Source of the DNA: Vreelandella arcis | Lineage (GTDB): Bacteria > Pseudomonadota > Gammaproteobacteria > Pseudomonadales > Halomonadaceae | Assembly (NCBI RefSeq): GCF_900103865.1 | Contig: NZ_FNII01000006.1 | Coordinates: 124,001-188,000, forward strand | DNA length: 64,000 nucleotides | Reading direction: 5' to 3' | In this document: one piece after another, positions 57,493-64,000 of the stretch | How positions within the stretch are numbered: position 1 is the first letter of the stretch | Layout of the letters: each line of letters begins with the position of its first letter | Notes under the pieces: generated by a model | What the model was told of the DNA's origin: nothing | The model's input: the letters and a program-made list of their open reading frames with translations, nothing else | Databases searched by the model: none | Translations under genes and position numbers: made by a program

Positions 57493-57969
57493 ATGAAGTT
57501 AGCAACTGCTTTGGCCTTATCGGGCGCGATGGGGCTGGCAACAGTACCCGTGACTGCTTCAGCATATTTTGGTGAACCCGGTACGTGGGCTAGCGGGTGG
57601 GGGCAAGGAGTTTCTGAGTATATGGCAGTCAGCGAAGATGCGTCTGCTGAGCTATATATCGCTTGTAGCGAGGTAAATCCGGTTAGCATGACCCTGACCG
57701 TAGATGGTGTTACCTACGGTAATGACCAGCAAGGCGAGTTTAATCTGATTTTGGATGATCATGAGGTTTCTAGTCCGCACTTTACGAATTCACGTGTTCA
57801 CGCCGATAACTTTCTTTATGCGTGGGAGCGGATGCGCAAGGCGAATAGCATTATGGCCGTAACAAGCGATGGTCAGCGTGTTGAGTTGCCGAGTAGTGGC
57901 TCAGCAAAAGCCCTCCCGAGTGCCAACTCACAAGAAATGAGCTGCAAAACTGCTTTTTATTCCTTTTGA
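57493..57969 (+). CDS. Small secreted protein of unknown function
   Basis: A 158-residue protein with a signal peptide cut after TASA near residue 24. The mature part contains two cysteines (in IACSEV and EMSCKTA) and a beta-rich middle (MTLTVDGVTYGND). AAGGAAA precedes ATG 57493. No family is recognised. It follows the other secreted protein by 126 bases, which include a possible promoter. Confidence 0.7.
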   Translation: MKLATALALSGAMGLATVPVTASAYFGEPGTWASGWGQGVSEYMAVSEDASAELYIACSEVNPVSMTLTVDGVTYGNDQQGEFNLILDDHEVSSPHFTNSRVHADNFLYAWERMRKANSIMAVTSDGQRVELPSSGSAKALPSANSQEMSCKTAFYSF

Positions 57970-58298
57970 TTAATGGGTTATGTGCTTACTTGTGAGGTGA
58001 CGCCTTCTTTTAAGTGCGTCAAAAAACTATTACTAGTATCAGCAATTTTAGTGACTAAGTATCGGGTGCCAGGTGATTATTTATTGCTGTTTCTAGCTGG
58101 AAATTCCGTTCGTAAAGGATGATAAAACCATCTATATATTAGATGGTTCTCTAAGATTAATGAGTCTATGGCGAATTTTTTTAAATTACTTATCTTTTGA
58201 TAAAAAAAGCTTGTTAACCAAAGTAATTGTAAGTATTCAAATGATTGAATTAAGGTGATAACGTAAGTAAAGACGATATACAAGCATCGTTGGGTTAA
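57970..58298. other. AT-rich gap without a gene
   Basis: This stretch is plainly AT-rich next to the core. It holds a hairpin AACCATCTA/TAGATGGTT at 58126-58148 and a weaker one near 58002. A long minus-strand frame covers it but lies antisense to a recognisable gene and has no coding character. Confidence 0.5.
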
Positions 58299-58633
58299 AA
58301 GATCAATGCACATGCAGATAGTTATTCTGATGATGGCTTTTGGAATAAGACGGCAAAATATGCCAAGAAGGCTGGTGAAAAGGCGCCATCTCCTACACTG
58401 AAAATGTACTACGCAGCCCAAGATAGTGATACTCCTATGTGGGCAAAAACTACAATTTATGGTGCGCTTGGATATTTCATCTCCCCAGTTGATGCCATTC
58501 CTGACCTTGCCCCCATTGTTGGTTATGCCGACGACATAGGTGTTCTTGCCGGTGCTCTGGCGATGGTGGCAGCACATATAAAAGGGAGCACTATGAACAA
58601 GCACAGCAGACTTTAAAGCGCTGGTTGAGCTAA
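58299..58633 (+). pseudogene. DUF1232 (YkvA-like) membrane protein, frameshifted
   Basis: The frame contains YSDDGFWNKTAKYAKKAG, WAKTTIYGALGYFISPVDAI and IVGYADDIGVLAGALAMVA, the DUF1232 core, which is an inner-membrane helical segment. It has no start codon upstream before a stop; only ATG 58404 is available, which would cut off the conserved N-terminus. After AAHIK the frame is wrong: one base lost in the A-run at 58580-58583 would restore KREHYEQAQQTLKRWLS, the usual end of the family. As it stands, translation would end at 58616. Confidence 0.75.
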
Positions 58634-58738
58634 TCATATCAATCGATATCCTCAATGCATGGTGTAAAAATTCTTATTGTTTATCACGCCAGCTTGATCC
58701 AAATAGCCGCCAAGCCTTTATTCATTGGTTAAAACTAG

Positions 58739-58867
58739 TCATGGTAATGCGCTAATGCCTGCCCAGCATTGGCCTTTAGCGATTCTCGCCCAAGATTCTG
58801 GCGAAATTACCTTCACGTTGGCTCCCATGCCTATCAGCCACCATAGCGTTTGCTGATCATTGGGCAC
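58739..58867 (-). pseudogene. C-terminal tail of a WYL-domain regulator
   Basis: QQTLWWLIGMGANVKVISPE on the minus strand resembles the end of WYL-domain transcriptional regulators (WWLLGFG...VEVLxPE). Nothing upstream continues the gene in frame; a TAG lies close by. The assignment is by eye from a short piece. Confidence 0.45.
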
Positions 58868-59058
58868 ACGAGCGGTTGCGGGATGCGCAGATAACTAGGA
58901 TCGTATGAGCGATGTTGTTGCGACGCATGACCCCACAAGGTAGGTAGAAATTTTTTCTGTAACCTTACTTGGGGCCAAGTGACGCGACCTACCAGAGCGC
59001 TTACAGGATCTGGCCGAGGGATAGAATATTTAATCCTCAGGCCAGTCCAGTGCAATTT

Positions 59059-59088
59059 CCGGTCTGACATCTATCGATGTCAGACCGG
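59059..59088 (-). terminator. Terminator of the DUF2628 gene
   Basis: A perfect 13-bp stem (59059-59071 with 59076-59088) with a TATC loop, 11 bases after the stop codon on the minus strand, followed by AAATTG. Confidence 0.6.
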
Positions 59089-59098
59089 TGTTACAGGG

Positions 59099-59923
59099 TT
59101 AGAGATTGCGAACGAAGGCAAGAGGTTCTCTTGTTCCATCGTGCAGCGTCATCTGCAGGGTGAATCCGTTGTTATCATTAAATATCTGCCGAAGTGACCA
59201 GTCATAGGATTGGCCATTGAGAACGAGGCGGAAGGTCACGATGGCATTATCTCGATCCACATTAGTGATGTTAACCGGGATTCGCTCACCATCGATGGTG
59301 AGGTGGCTATTATCGCTGTCCCGAAAATCGACGCGCACCATGGTGTTGTCGGACTCCGACACCCAGACACCGCTGACTTCTTCGAGTTGGTATTGTTCCA
59401 TCTCCTGGCCGAACCCGGGAGTCAGAAAGGATACACCCAACACCAGTAGTAAGGCGCCAATGGAGGCAATGGTCAGCCCTAGGGGCTTGGTGAAGAAATC
59501 AGGCGTGCCTGGCCAAGCTGTTTCGTCTTTCATTACCTTTCGGTAGTAGTCATGGTTGGCGAGTTGGGCACAAATGACCGCGCCAGGTATCCAGTACACC
59601 ACGTCGGGAAGACTGAAGCCGAGGGCCACCTCTACCAGGGTGAGTGCCGTAGAGAGTAACCAAATTAATGCCAGGAGCAATAGCCCCTTGGCCCACATCT
59701 TCTTTACGAAGTAGTAAAGGGGGCCAAAAATAAATGCCCAGAGGTTGAAGGTGATTCGTTGCTTATCGCGAAACCCCAGCGCCTTGTATTCCGCCGTCCC
59801 CATTGACCGATATATCGACTGGTGGTCGGCGCCCACCTTTTCTAGCAGATCGAACTTGTGTTGCCAGGTTTTGCTGAGTTCCTGTTGTCGCTCGTCCCTA
59901 CCAGCTTGAAGCGTTTCTTCCAT
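59099..59923 (-). CDS. DUF2628 membrane protein with C-terminal extracytoplasmic domain
   Basis: A 274-residue protein. Residues 1-60 are charged and include LGFRDKQRITFNLWAFIFGP, the DUF2628 start; then three to four membrane segments (about 60-190), and a soluble beta-rich domain (about 200-274) with EEVSGVWVSESDNTMVRVDF. DUF2628 proteins are of unknown function. ATG 59923 has AGGAAA upstream. It is the last recognisable gene of the tRNA-Ser region, and intact. Confidence 0.8.
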   Translation of the reverse strand: MEETLQAGRDERQQELSKTWQHKFDLLEKVGADHQSIYRSMGTAEYKALGFRDKQRITFNLWAFIFGPLYYFVKKMWAKGLLLLALIWLLSTALTLVEVALGFSLPDVVYWIPGAVICAQLANHDYYRKVMKDETAWPGTPDFFTKPLGLTIASIGALLLVLGVSFLTPGFGQEMEQYQLEEVSGVWVSESDNTMVRVDFRDSDNSHLTIDGERIPVNITNVDRDNAIVTFRLVLNGQSYDWSLRQIFNDNNGFTLQMTLHDGTREPLAFVRNL

Positions 59924-60303
59924 AATAGTTTCCTAGATGATGAGTGCCCTGGGTCCTGTACCCAAAACCCTAAGTTTAATAACGGCCATTTCTAATAAAA
60001 CTTTATGATCGGGGCGGGAAAGGCCTAGCGGGGCTCTCAGGTCGCGCATGAACGACTGGAAGTACCGGTATTGCCCTTCCAGAGGGCGACGCACTCGATA
60101 ACTGCAGCGGGGTCGACAATCGGTTTAACGACGGCATCCATGCATAGGGTTTCCCTGGTGCAGGATGTTCTCGTTTAGCGTCAGGCTACCACCGAGAGTC
60201 AACATCCGAGGGCGGAAGCCCATGAATTCATGATAATGGCGCTATTTTTGCACCTTCGCCCTTCATGTTTTGCCGCGCATGTCGATCAAGTGTTGAGTGC
60301 TGG
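59924..60303. other. Gap without a recognised gene
   Basis: No gene is called. On the minus strand an open stretch from about 60120 to 59935 reads VRRPLEGQYRYFQSFMRDLR and onward, and another frame reads MDAVVKPIVDPAAVIEC; neither is recognised, so this may be gene debris. A perfect palindrome CATGAATTCATG lies at 60221-60232. Confidence 0.35.
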
Positions 60304-61179
60304 TTACGTGAACTTGCGAAAAAAATGGGTTTTGTCGAAGAGTTCATCTAATCGTTCATAGCGATCTCGGGCTTCGGGCCAGCGCTGCTCCTGGACGGCG
60401 GCGATCATGGTTTCCAACAACATCATAGTCGACACGTTGGAATCCCATCCTGAGGGAATCTCTACCCAGCAGTTGAAGGCGACGTCGGTGAGTGACGTGA
60501 TGGGCGATCCCCACTGATCGGTGAATAGCACGATTTTTACGCCTTGTTTTCTCACCATTTCGGCTAGCCGAAGCAGGTTGGTCTCATAACGCCTGATATC
60601 GAATATTAATAACGTTTCACCCGGTTTCATATCGAGCACGTAGTGTGGCCACGTGGCCGAGGATGAGGTCATGTGGCTCACATTGGGTCGCACAGCCTGA
60701 AAATGCGTAAAGGCATAATCAGCAAGTGCCTGGGTGATGCGCCCGCCGACAATGTAAAGACGTTGATCGGCATCGGCCAACTGGTAGGTCGCCTGGTCGA
60801 ACCTATCGGTCTCAACCTGGGAAAAGGTCTGTTGCAGGTTATGGGTGACCGCTTGGGCGAATCTGTTCAAAAGATGCGAATCGGGCGCTTCGGATGACCA
60901 GTTGTTGCGACGCTGAGTGGGCCCTGTCCCTTTTGCATCCAATTCACGCAGCAGGGCCTTGTGGAACTCTGGATAGCCTTTGAACCCCAGCTTCTTAACC
61001 ATCCTCGCCACGGTGGGGGATGACACCCCCGCATTGCTCGCCACGATAGTGATTGAGGTGAGGCCTGCCGCTGGATAGTTATCGAGAAGCGCGTTGGCAA
61101 ATTTCCGTTCCGATTGCGTTAGGGACGGATAATGTTGGCGGATCAGCTCGCGAACGGTTGCGGTGTGGTTGGTCGACAA
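60304..61179 (-). CDS. RpiR-family transcriptional regulator (HTH + SIS domain)
   Basis: A 291-residue regulator. The N-terminal helix-turn-helix includes SITIVASNAGVSSPTVARMV and LGFKGYPEFHKALL, and the SIS domain begins near residue 135 (RLYIVGGRITQALADYAFTH). SIS domains often bind sugar phosphates, but members next to TRAP genes respond to other ligands. Divergent from the amidohydrolase-TRAP operon, it most likely controls it. Complete. Confidence 0.92.
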   Translation of the reverse strand: MSTNHTATVRELIRQHYPSLTQSERKFANALLDNYPAAGLTSITIVASNAGVSSPTVARMVKKLGFKGYPEFHKALLRELDAKGTGPTQRRNNWSSEAPDSHLLNRFAQAVTHNLQQTFSQVETDRFDQATYQLADADQRLYIVGGRITQALADYAFTHFQAVRPNVSHMTSSSATWPHYVLDMKPGETLLIFDIRRYETNLLRLAEMVRKQGVKIVLFTDQWGSPITSLTDVAFNCWVEIPSGWDSNVSTMMLLETMIAAVQEQRWPEARDRYERLDELFDKTHFFRKFT

Positions 61180-61239
61180 AGCGCGTCTCTCGTCTGTGTG
61201 GCGGATCAGGGTTACATCGAAACGGGGCTTGAAAAAATA

Positions 61240-61269
61240 TTGACAGTTTGGTTTGGCGTTGTCTATATC
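61240..61269 (+). promoter_or_regulatory. Promoter of the amidohydrolase-TRAP operon
   Basis: TTGACA at 61240-61245 and TATATC at 61264-61269 with 18-base spacing, 26 bases before the ATG. It lies in the divergent gap to the RpiR gene, where its operator is expected. Confidence 0.62.
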
Positions 61270-61294
61270 TTTTCAGAGGCACGGAGGATTCCTG

Positions 61295-62092
61295 ATGGGC
61301 AGTGAAACCGAACAGTCGCACCCCAGCGTTGAAATACGAAATCGGCACGCAAACGGCCCCGTCGTTATCTTGTGCGAGCATGCTTCATGCCATATTCCTT
61401 TGAAATATCAAGGTCTTGGCCTGGAGCCTGACCATCGTCACAGTCATGCGGCATGGGATCCTGGCGCTCGTGGTGTGGCCGTGAAGCTGTCTAAGGTACT
61501 TCATGCACCGATGGTAGCGAGCCGTGTTTCGAGGCTCGTCTACGACTGCAATCGCCCGCCCGAAGCGGCCAGTGCGATGCCTGAACGCTCGGAAATTATT
61601 GACATACCGGGAAATTGCAACCTGACGGCAGCGCAGCGCGCCGACAGAGTTGAGGCTGTCTATCGCCCATTTTGCGACGCGATTACCAGCGTGCTGGCGT
61701 CTCGTAATGCCCAGACTATCCCTACGGTATTGATGACGATCCACAGCTTTACGCCAAGTTTTCATGGTCAAGCCCGGGATGTCGAGATAGGCGTTCTTCA
61801 TGATGCCGATCGTCGAATGGCTGATGCGATGCTCGCGCAATCCCACCGTCTGCCACATAGGAACATCCAACGTAACGCCCCTTATGGGCCTGAGGATGGG
61901 GTCACCCATTCTTTGAAGCTGCACGGTATTGGCAACGGATTGCCGAATGTGATGATCGAAATTCGCAATGATCTGTTGGCGACACCCGCAGAGGAAGATT
62001 GTATAGCTCAAGAACTGTTGCAGTTGATTGATCCTGCCCTTGCAACCTTCGGCGTCAGCTTGCCACCTCAGGGAGGAAAGCAAGATGCCTAA
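61295..62092 (+). CDS. N-formylglutamate amidohydrolase family protein
   Basis: A 265-residue zinc hydrolase of the FGase family (PF05013). Motifs: VVILCEHASCHIPLKY, SHAAWDPGARGVAVKL, VYDCNRPPEA, TIHSFTPSFHG and the late VMIEIRNDLL. Family members cleave N-formyl or N-acyl amino acids, for example in histidine breakdown. ATG 61295 follows GGAGG; the longer frame is not used. Overlaps the TRAP small subunit by 8 bases, so the true substrate is probably what that transporter imports. No hut genes are present. Confidence 0.9.
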   Translation: MGSETEQSHPSVEIRNRHANGPVVILCEHASCHIPLKYQGLGLEPDHRHSHAAWDPGARGVAVKLSKVLHAPMVASRVSRLVYDCNRPPEAASAMPERSEIIDIPGNCNLTAAQRADRVEAVYRPFCDAITSVLASRNAQTIPTVLMTIHSFTPSFHGQARDVEIGVLHDADRRMADAMLAQSHRLPHRNIQRNAPYGPEDGVTHSLKLHGIGNGLPNVMIEIRNDLLATPAEEDCIAQELLQLIDPALATFGVSLPPQGGKQDA

Positions 62093-62681
62093 AGCCATTC
62101 TCATTTATATCGGCTGTATCGATACGATGAACCGATTTATCGGCCGAATGGCGATGTATCTGATCTTTGTCTTGATTGGGGTGCTGCTCTGGTCATCCGC
62201 CTCCAAGGTATTGATGACGCCATCGATGTGGACGCTGGAAACCGCGCAATTTGTCATGGTGGCGTATTTCGTATTGGGAGGTCCTTACTCGATCCAGATG
62301 GGCTCGAATGTACGCATGGATCTCTTTTATGGCGAATGGAGCCCAAAAACGAAAGCTTGGGTCGATGCCATTACTGTCTTCTTCCTGATCTTCTATCTCG
62401 GCGTTCTCCTCTATGGTGGTTTGGTGTCGACGGCTTACTCGCTTGGTTATTTTGGCAAAGAGCCCTTTGATTTTTTCCTCAACCTCCTTGGAACGTTTTT
62501 GATTGAGGGGCCGTCAGCGGCGGGCGAAGAGCTTGGCTTCCTGGAACGCAGTCCCACGGCTTGGCGGCCCTGGTTGTGGCCGATAAAAACGCTGATTTGT
62601 TTCGGGGTTTTTCTAATGATCCTTCAATCGTTAGCCGAATTTTTTAGGGATCTAGGACGTCTTCGGGGAGTGATCGACTGA
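62085..62681 (+). CDS. TRAP transporter small permease DctQ (second system)
   Basis: A 198-residue protein with four membrane segments and a DctQ pattern (WTLETAQFVMVAYFVLGGPY, NVRMDLFYGEWSPKTKAWVD). A loop of about 30 residues between segments 3 and 4 (FFGKEPFDFF ... ERSPTAWRPW region) is longer than in the first system. GGGAGGAAAG precedes ATG 62085. Its stop overlaps the next start by one base. Confidence 0.92.
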   Translation: MPKAILIYIGCIDTMNRFIGRMAMYLIFVLIGVLLWSSASKVLMTPSMWTLETAQFVMVAYFVLGGPYSIQMGSNVRMDLFYGEWSPKTKAWVDAITVFFLIFYLGVLLYGGLVSTAYSLGYFGKEPFDFFLNLLGTFLIEGPSAAGEELGFLERSPTAWRPWLWPIKTLICFGVFLMILQSLAEFFRDLGRLRGVID

Positions 62682-64000
62682 TGCCGTATGAAATGATCGC
62701 CATTGTGATGTTTGGCTCGATGATGCTGATGCTGCTGACCGGGCAGCGTGTGTTTGGCGCGATCGGTTTTGTCGGGGCATTGGCGGGTGTCCTGTTGTGG
62801 GGAACTGGCGGTGTCGATATCCCATTTTCATCCGCGATGAAGCTGATGAAGTGGTATCCACTACTGACCCTTCCGATGTTCATCTTTATGGGATATGTGC
62901 TGTCGGAGAGCCGTATCGCAGACGATCTTTATAAGATGTTTCATGTCTGGATGGGGCCGGTCAAAGGGGGGCTGGCCATCGGTACGATCGGATTGATGGT
63001 GTTGATTTCAGCCATGAACGGATTGTCGGTGGCCGGTATGGCGATTGGCGCTACGATTGCCTTGCCTGAACTGCTTCGCCGTGGCTATGACAAGATCATG
63101 GTCACCGGTGTTATTCAGGCAGGTTCCAGTCTCGGGATTCTCGTTCCTCCCTCGGTGGTATTGGTGCTGTACGCGATGATCGCTCGCCAGCCAGTAGGGC
63201 AGCTTTGGCTTGCCGGGGTGTTACCGGGATTGATGATGGCGACGCTCTTTATCATCTACATTTATGTCCGCTGCCGTCTCCAGCCATCCCTGGGCCCTGC
63301 GCTGCCTCCCGAAGAACGCGATGTGTCCCTTACCGAGAAGTTGCGCTTGCTGAGAGCAGGTTTGCTGCCGCTAATGATCTTTGCGGTGATGATGGTTCCC
63401 TTCGTGAAAGGATGGACATCACTCGTCGAAAGCTCGGCTATCGGCGCAATGGCCGCACTACTAGCGGCGATACTCAAGGGGCGAATGACGCGCAAAGTGT
63501 TTGAAGTGTCAGTACGACAGACGCTGGGCATCACCTGCATGTTCATGTGGATTATCTTGGCTGCTCTAGCCTTTGGGGCCATCTTCGATGGCCTGGGAGC
63601 GGTTAACGCCATTGAGGATCTGTTCACCGCTCGTCTGGGATTATCCCCCTGGATGATCCTAATCCTGATGCAGCTGAGTTTTATCGTGATGGGAACCTTC
63701 CTTGACGATACGGCCATGCTGGTGATCGTGGCCCCACTCTACGTCCCGCTTGTCGATGCGCTGGGTTTCAACCTGATTTGGTACGGGGTGCTCTATACCA
63801 TCACCACGCAAATCGCCTACATGACCCCGCCATTCGGTTACAACCTGTTTTTGATGCGCGCTATGGCGCCACCCGAAATTACTCTGCGCGATATTTACTG
63901 GTCGATTATTCCCTTCGTCTTGGTCATGACAGTGGCCCTCAGTCTAGTGATGATCTTTCCGCAAATTGCACTCTGGCTTCCCGGCTACGTTTATGGAAAT
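62681..64000 (+). CDS. TRAP transporter large permease DctM (second system, 3' end outside)
   Basis: 440 codons are open to the window end with no stop, about the full length of DctM. Seen: MLLTGQRVFGAIGFVGALAG, TLPMFIFMGYVLSES, GMAIGATIALPELLRRGYDK, LGILVPPSVVLVLYAMIARQ and AYMTPPFGYNLFLMRAM. It begins one base inside the dctQ stop. The DctP binding protein of this system is not in the window and is probably downstream. Confidence 0.93.
   Translation, partial: MPYEMIAIVMFGSMMLMLLTGQRVFGAIGFVGALAGVLLWGTGGVDIPFSSAMKLMKWYPLLTLPMFIFMGYVLSESRIADDLYKMFHVWMGPVKGGLAIGTIGLMVLISAMNGLSVAGMAIGATIALPELLRRGYDKIMVTGVIQAGSSLGILVPPSVVLVLYAMIARQPVGQLWLAGVLPGLMMATLFIIYIYVRCRLQPSLGPALPPEERDVSLTEKLRLLRAGLLPLMIFAVMMVPFVKGWTSLVESSAIGAMAALLAAILKGRMTRKVFEVSVRQTLGITCMFMWIILAALAFGAIFDGLGAVNAIEDLFTARLGLSPWMILILMQLSFIVMGTFLDDTAMLVIVAPLYVPLVDALGFNLIWYGVLYTITTQIAYMTPPFGYNLFLMRAMAPPEITLRDIYWSIIPFVLVMTVALSLVMIFPQIALWLPGYVYGN

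Noticed and set aside
58077-58655. 192-codon minus-strand frame
   Set aside because: Antisense to the recognisable DUF1232 sequence and an AT-rich gap; no ribosome site or known motif.
58834-59070. 78-codon minus-strand frame
   Set aside because: It lies next to the WYL tail but in another frame; no motif and no ribosome site, so not called as a gene.

Overview
The window looks like the chromosome of a moderately halophilic gammaproteobacterium of the Halomonas type. This is inferred from gene content and order: a monomeric NADP isocitrate dehydrogenase, a 180-kDa class NAD-glutamate dehydrogenase, the block clpS-clpA / infA-bpt-aat / ftsK-lolA-rarA, the block nrdR-ribD-ribB-ribH-nusB-thiL-pgpA, two TRAP transporters and a GH13 sucrose-phosphorylase-like enzyme. 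No rRNA gene was available to place it more precisely, and neither CRISPR arrays nor complete insertion sequences were seen.

Regions 1-23.2 kb and 23.5-24.7 kb are core genome: icd (3' part), clpS, clpA, infA, bpt, aat, ftsK, lolA, rarA, a hemerythrin-fold protein, murI, trmA, gdhB, pyrD, rmf, rlmKL, a glutaredoxin-like gene, a WGR-like small gene and pdxB. A RelE/CopG-type toxin-antitoxin pair sits at 24.8-25.4 kb. From 25.4 to 32.5 kb come htpX, alaA, the ribosome GTPase gene rbgA, a split YeeE/YedE sulfur transporter, a DsbG-like protein and a GH13_18 phosphorylase. From 32.6 to 38.0 kb lies a tight riboflavin/thiamine cluster (nrdR, ribD, ribB fused to a degenerate RibA domain, ribH, nusB, thiL, pgpA), followed by a DUF945 gene and an AsrA-like Lon protease. 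Then come an Aer-like PAS chemoreceptor with a CheR-type tail, msrB, and a minus-strand TRAP operon ending in a gamma-glutamyltransferase-family hydrolase.

At 49.6-50.3 kb, tRNA-Glu(TTC) and tRNA-Gly(GCC) are repeated three times in alternation behind a strong promoter, with a broken tRNA-Gly tail inside the array. An ABC-2 exporter, queF, a nitroreductase and a thioesterase lead to tRNA-Ser(GGA). The stretch behind tRNA-Ser (54.3 to about 60.3 kb) is a decayed genomic island. It holds a tyrosine integrase pseudogene pointing at the tRNA, an IS30 transposase fragment, an orphan Mrr-like PD-(D/E)XK nuclease, two secreted proteins of unknown function, a frameshifted DUF1232 gene, a WYL-regulator tail and a DUF2628 membrane protein. 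Parts of it are visibly AT-rich.

The last 4 kb hold a divergent RpiR-type regulator and an operon of an N-formylglutamate-amidohydrolase-family enzyme with TRAP DctQ and DctM subunits; DctM runs off the window.

Several genes (bpt, ftsK, trmA, the WGR gene, the Mrr-like gene) are best read from TTG codons placed 5-6 bases behind good Shine-Dalgarno sequences. The most promising leads are the orphan nuclease with its unassigned N-terminal domain, the pairing of a 2-oxoacid-type TRAP importer with a GGT-family hydrolase, and the degenerate-domain proteins (the RibB fusion and the hemerythrin-fold protein).
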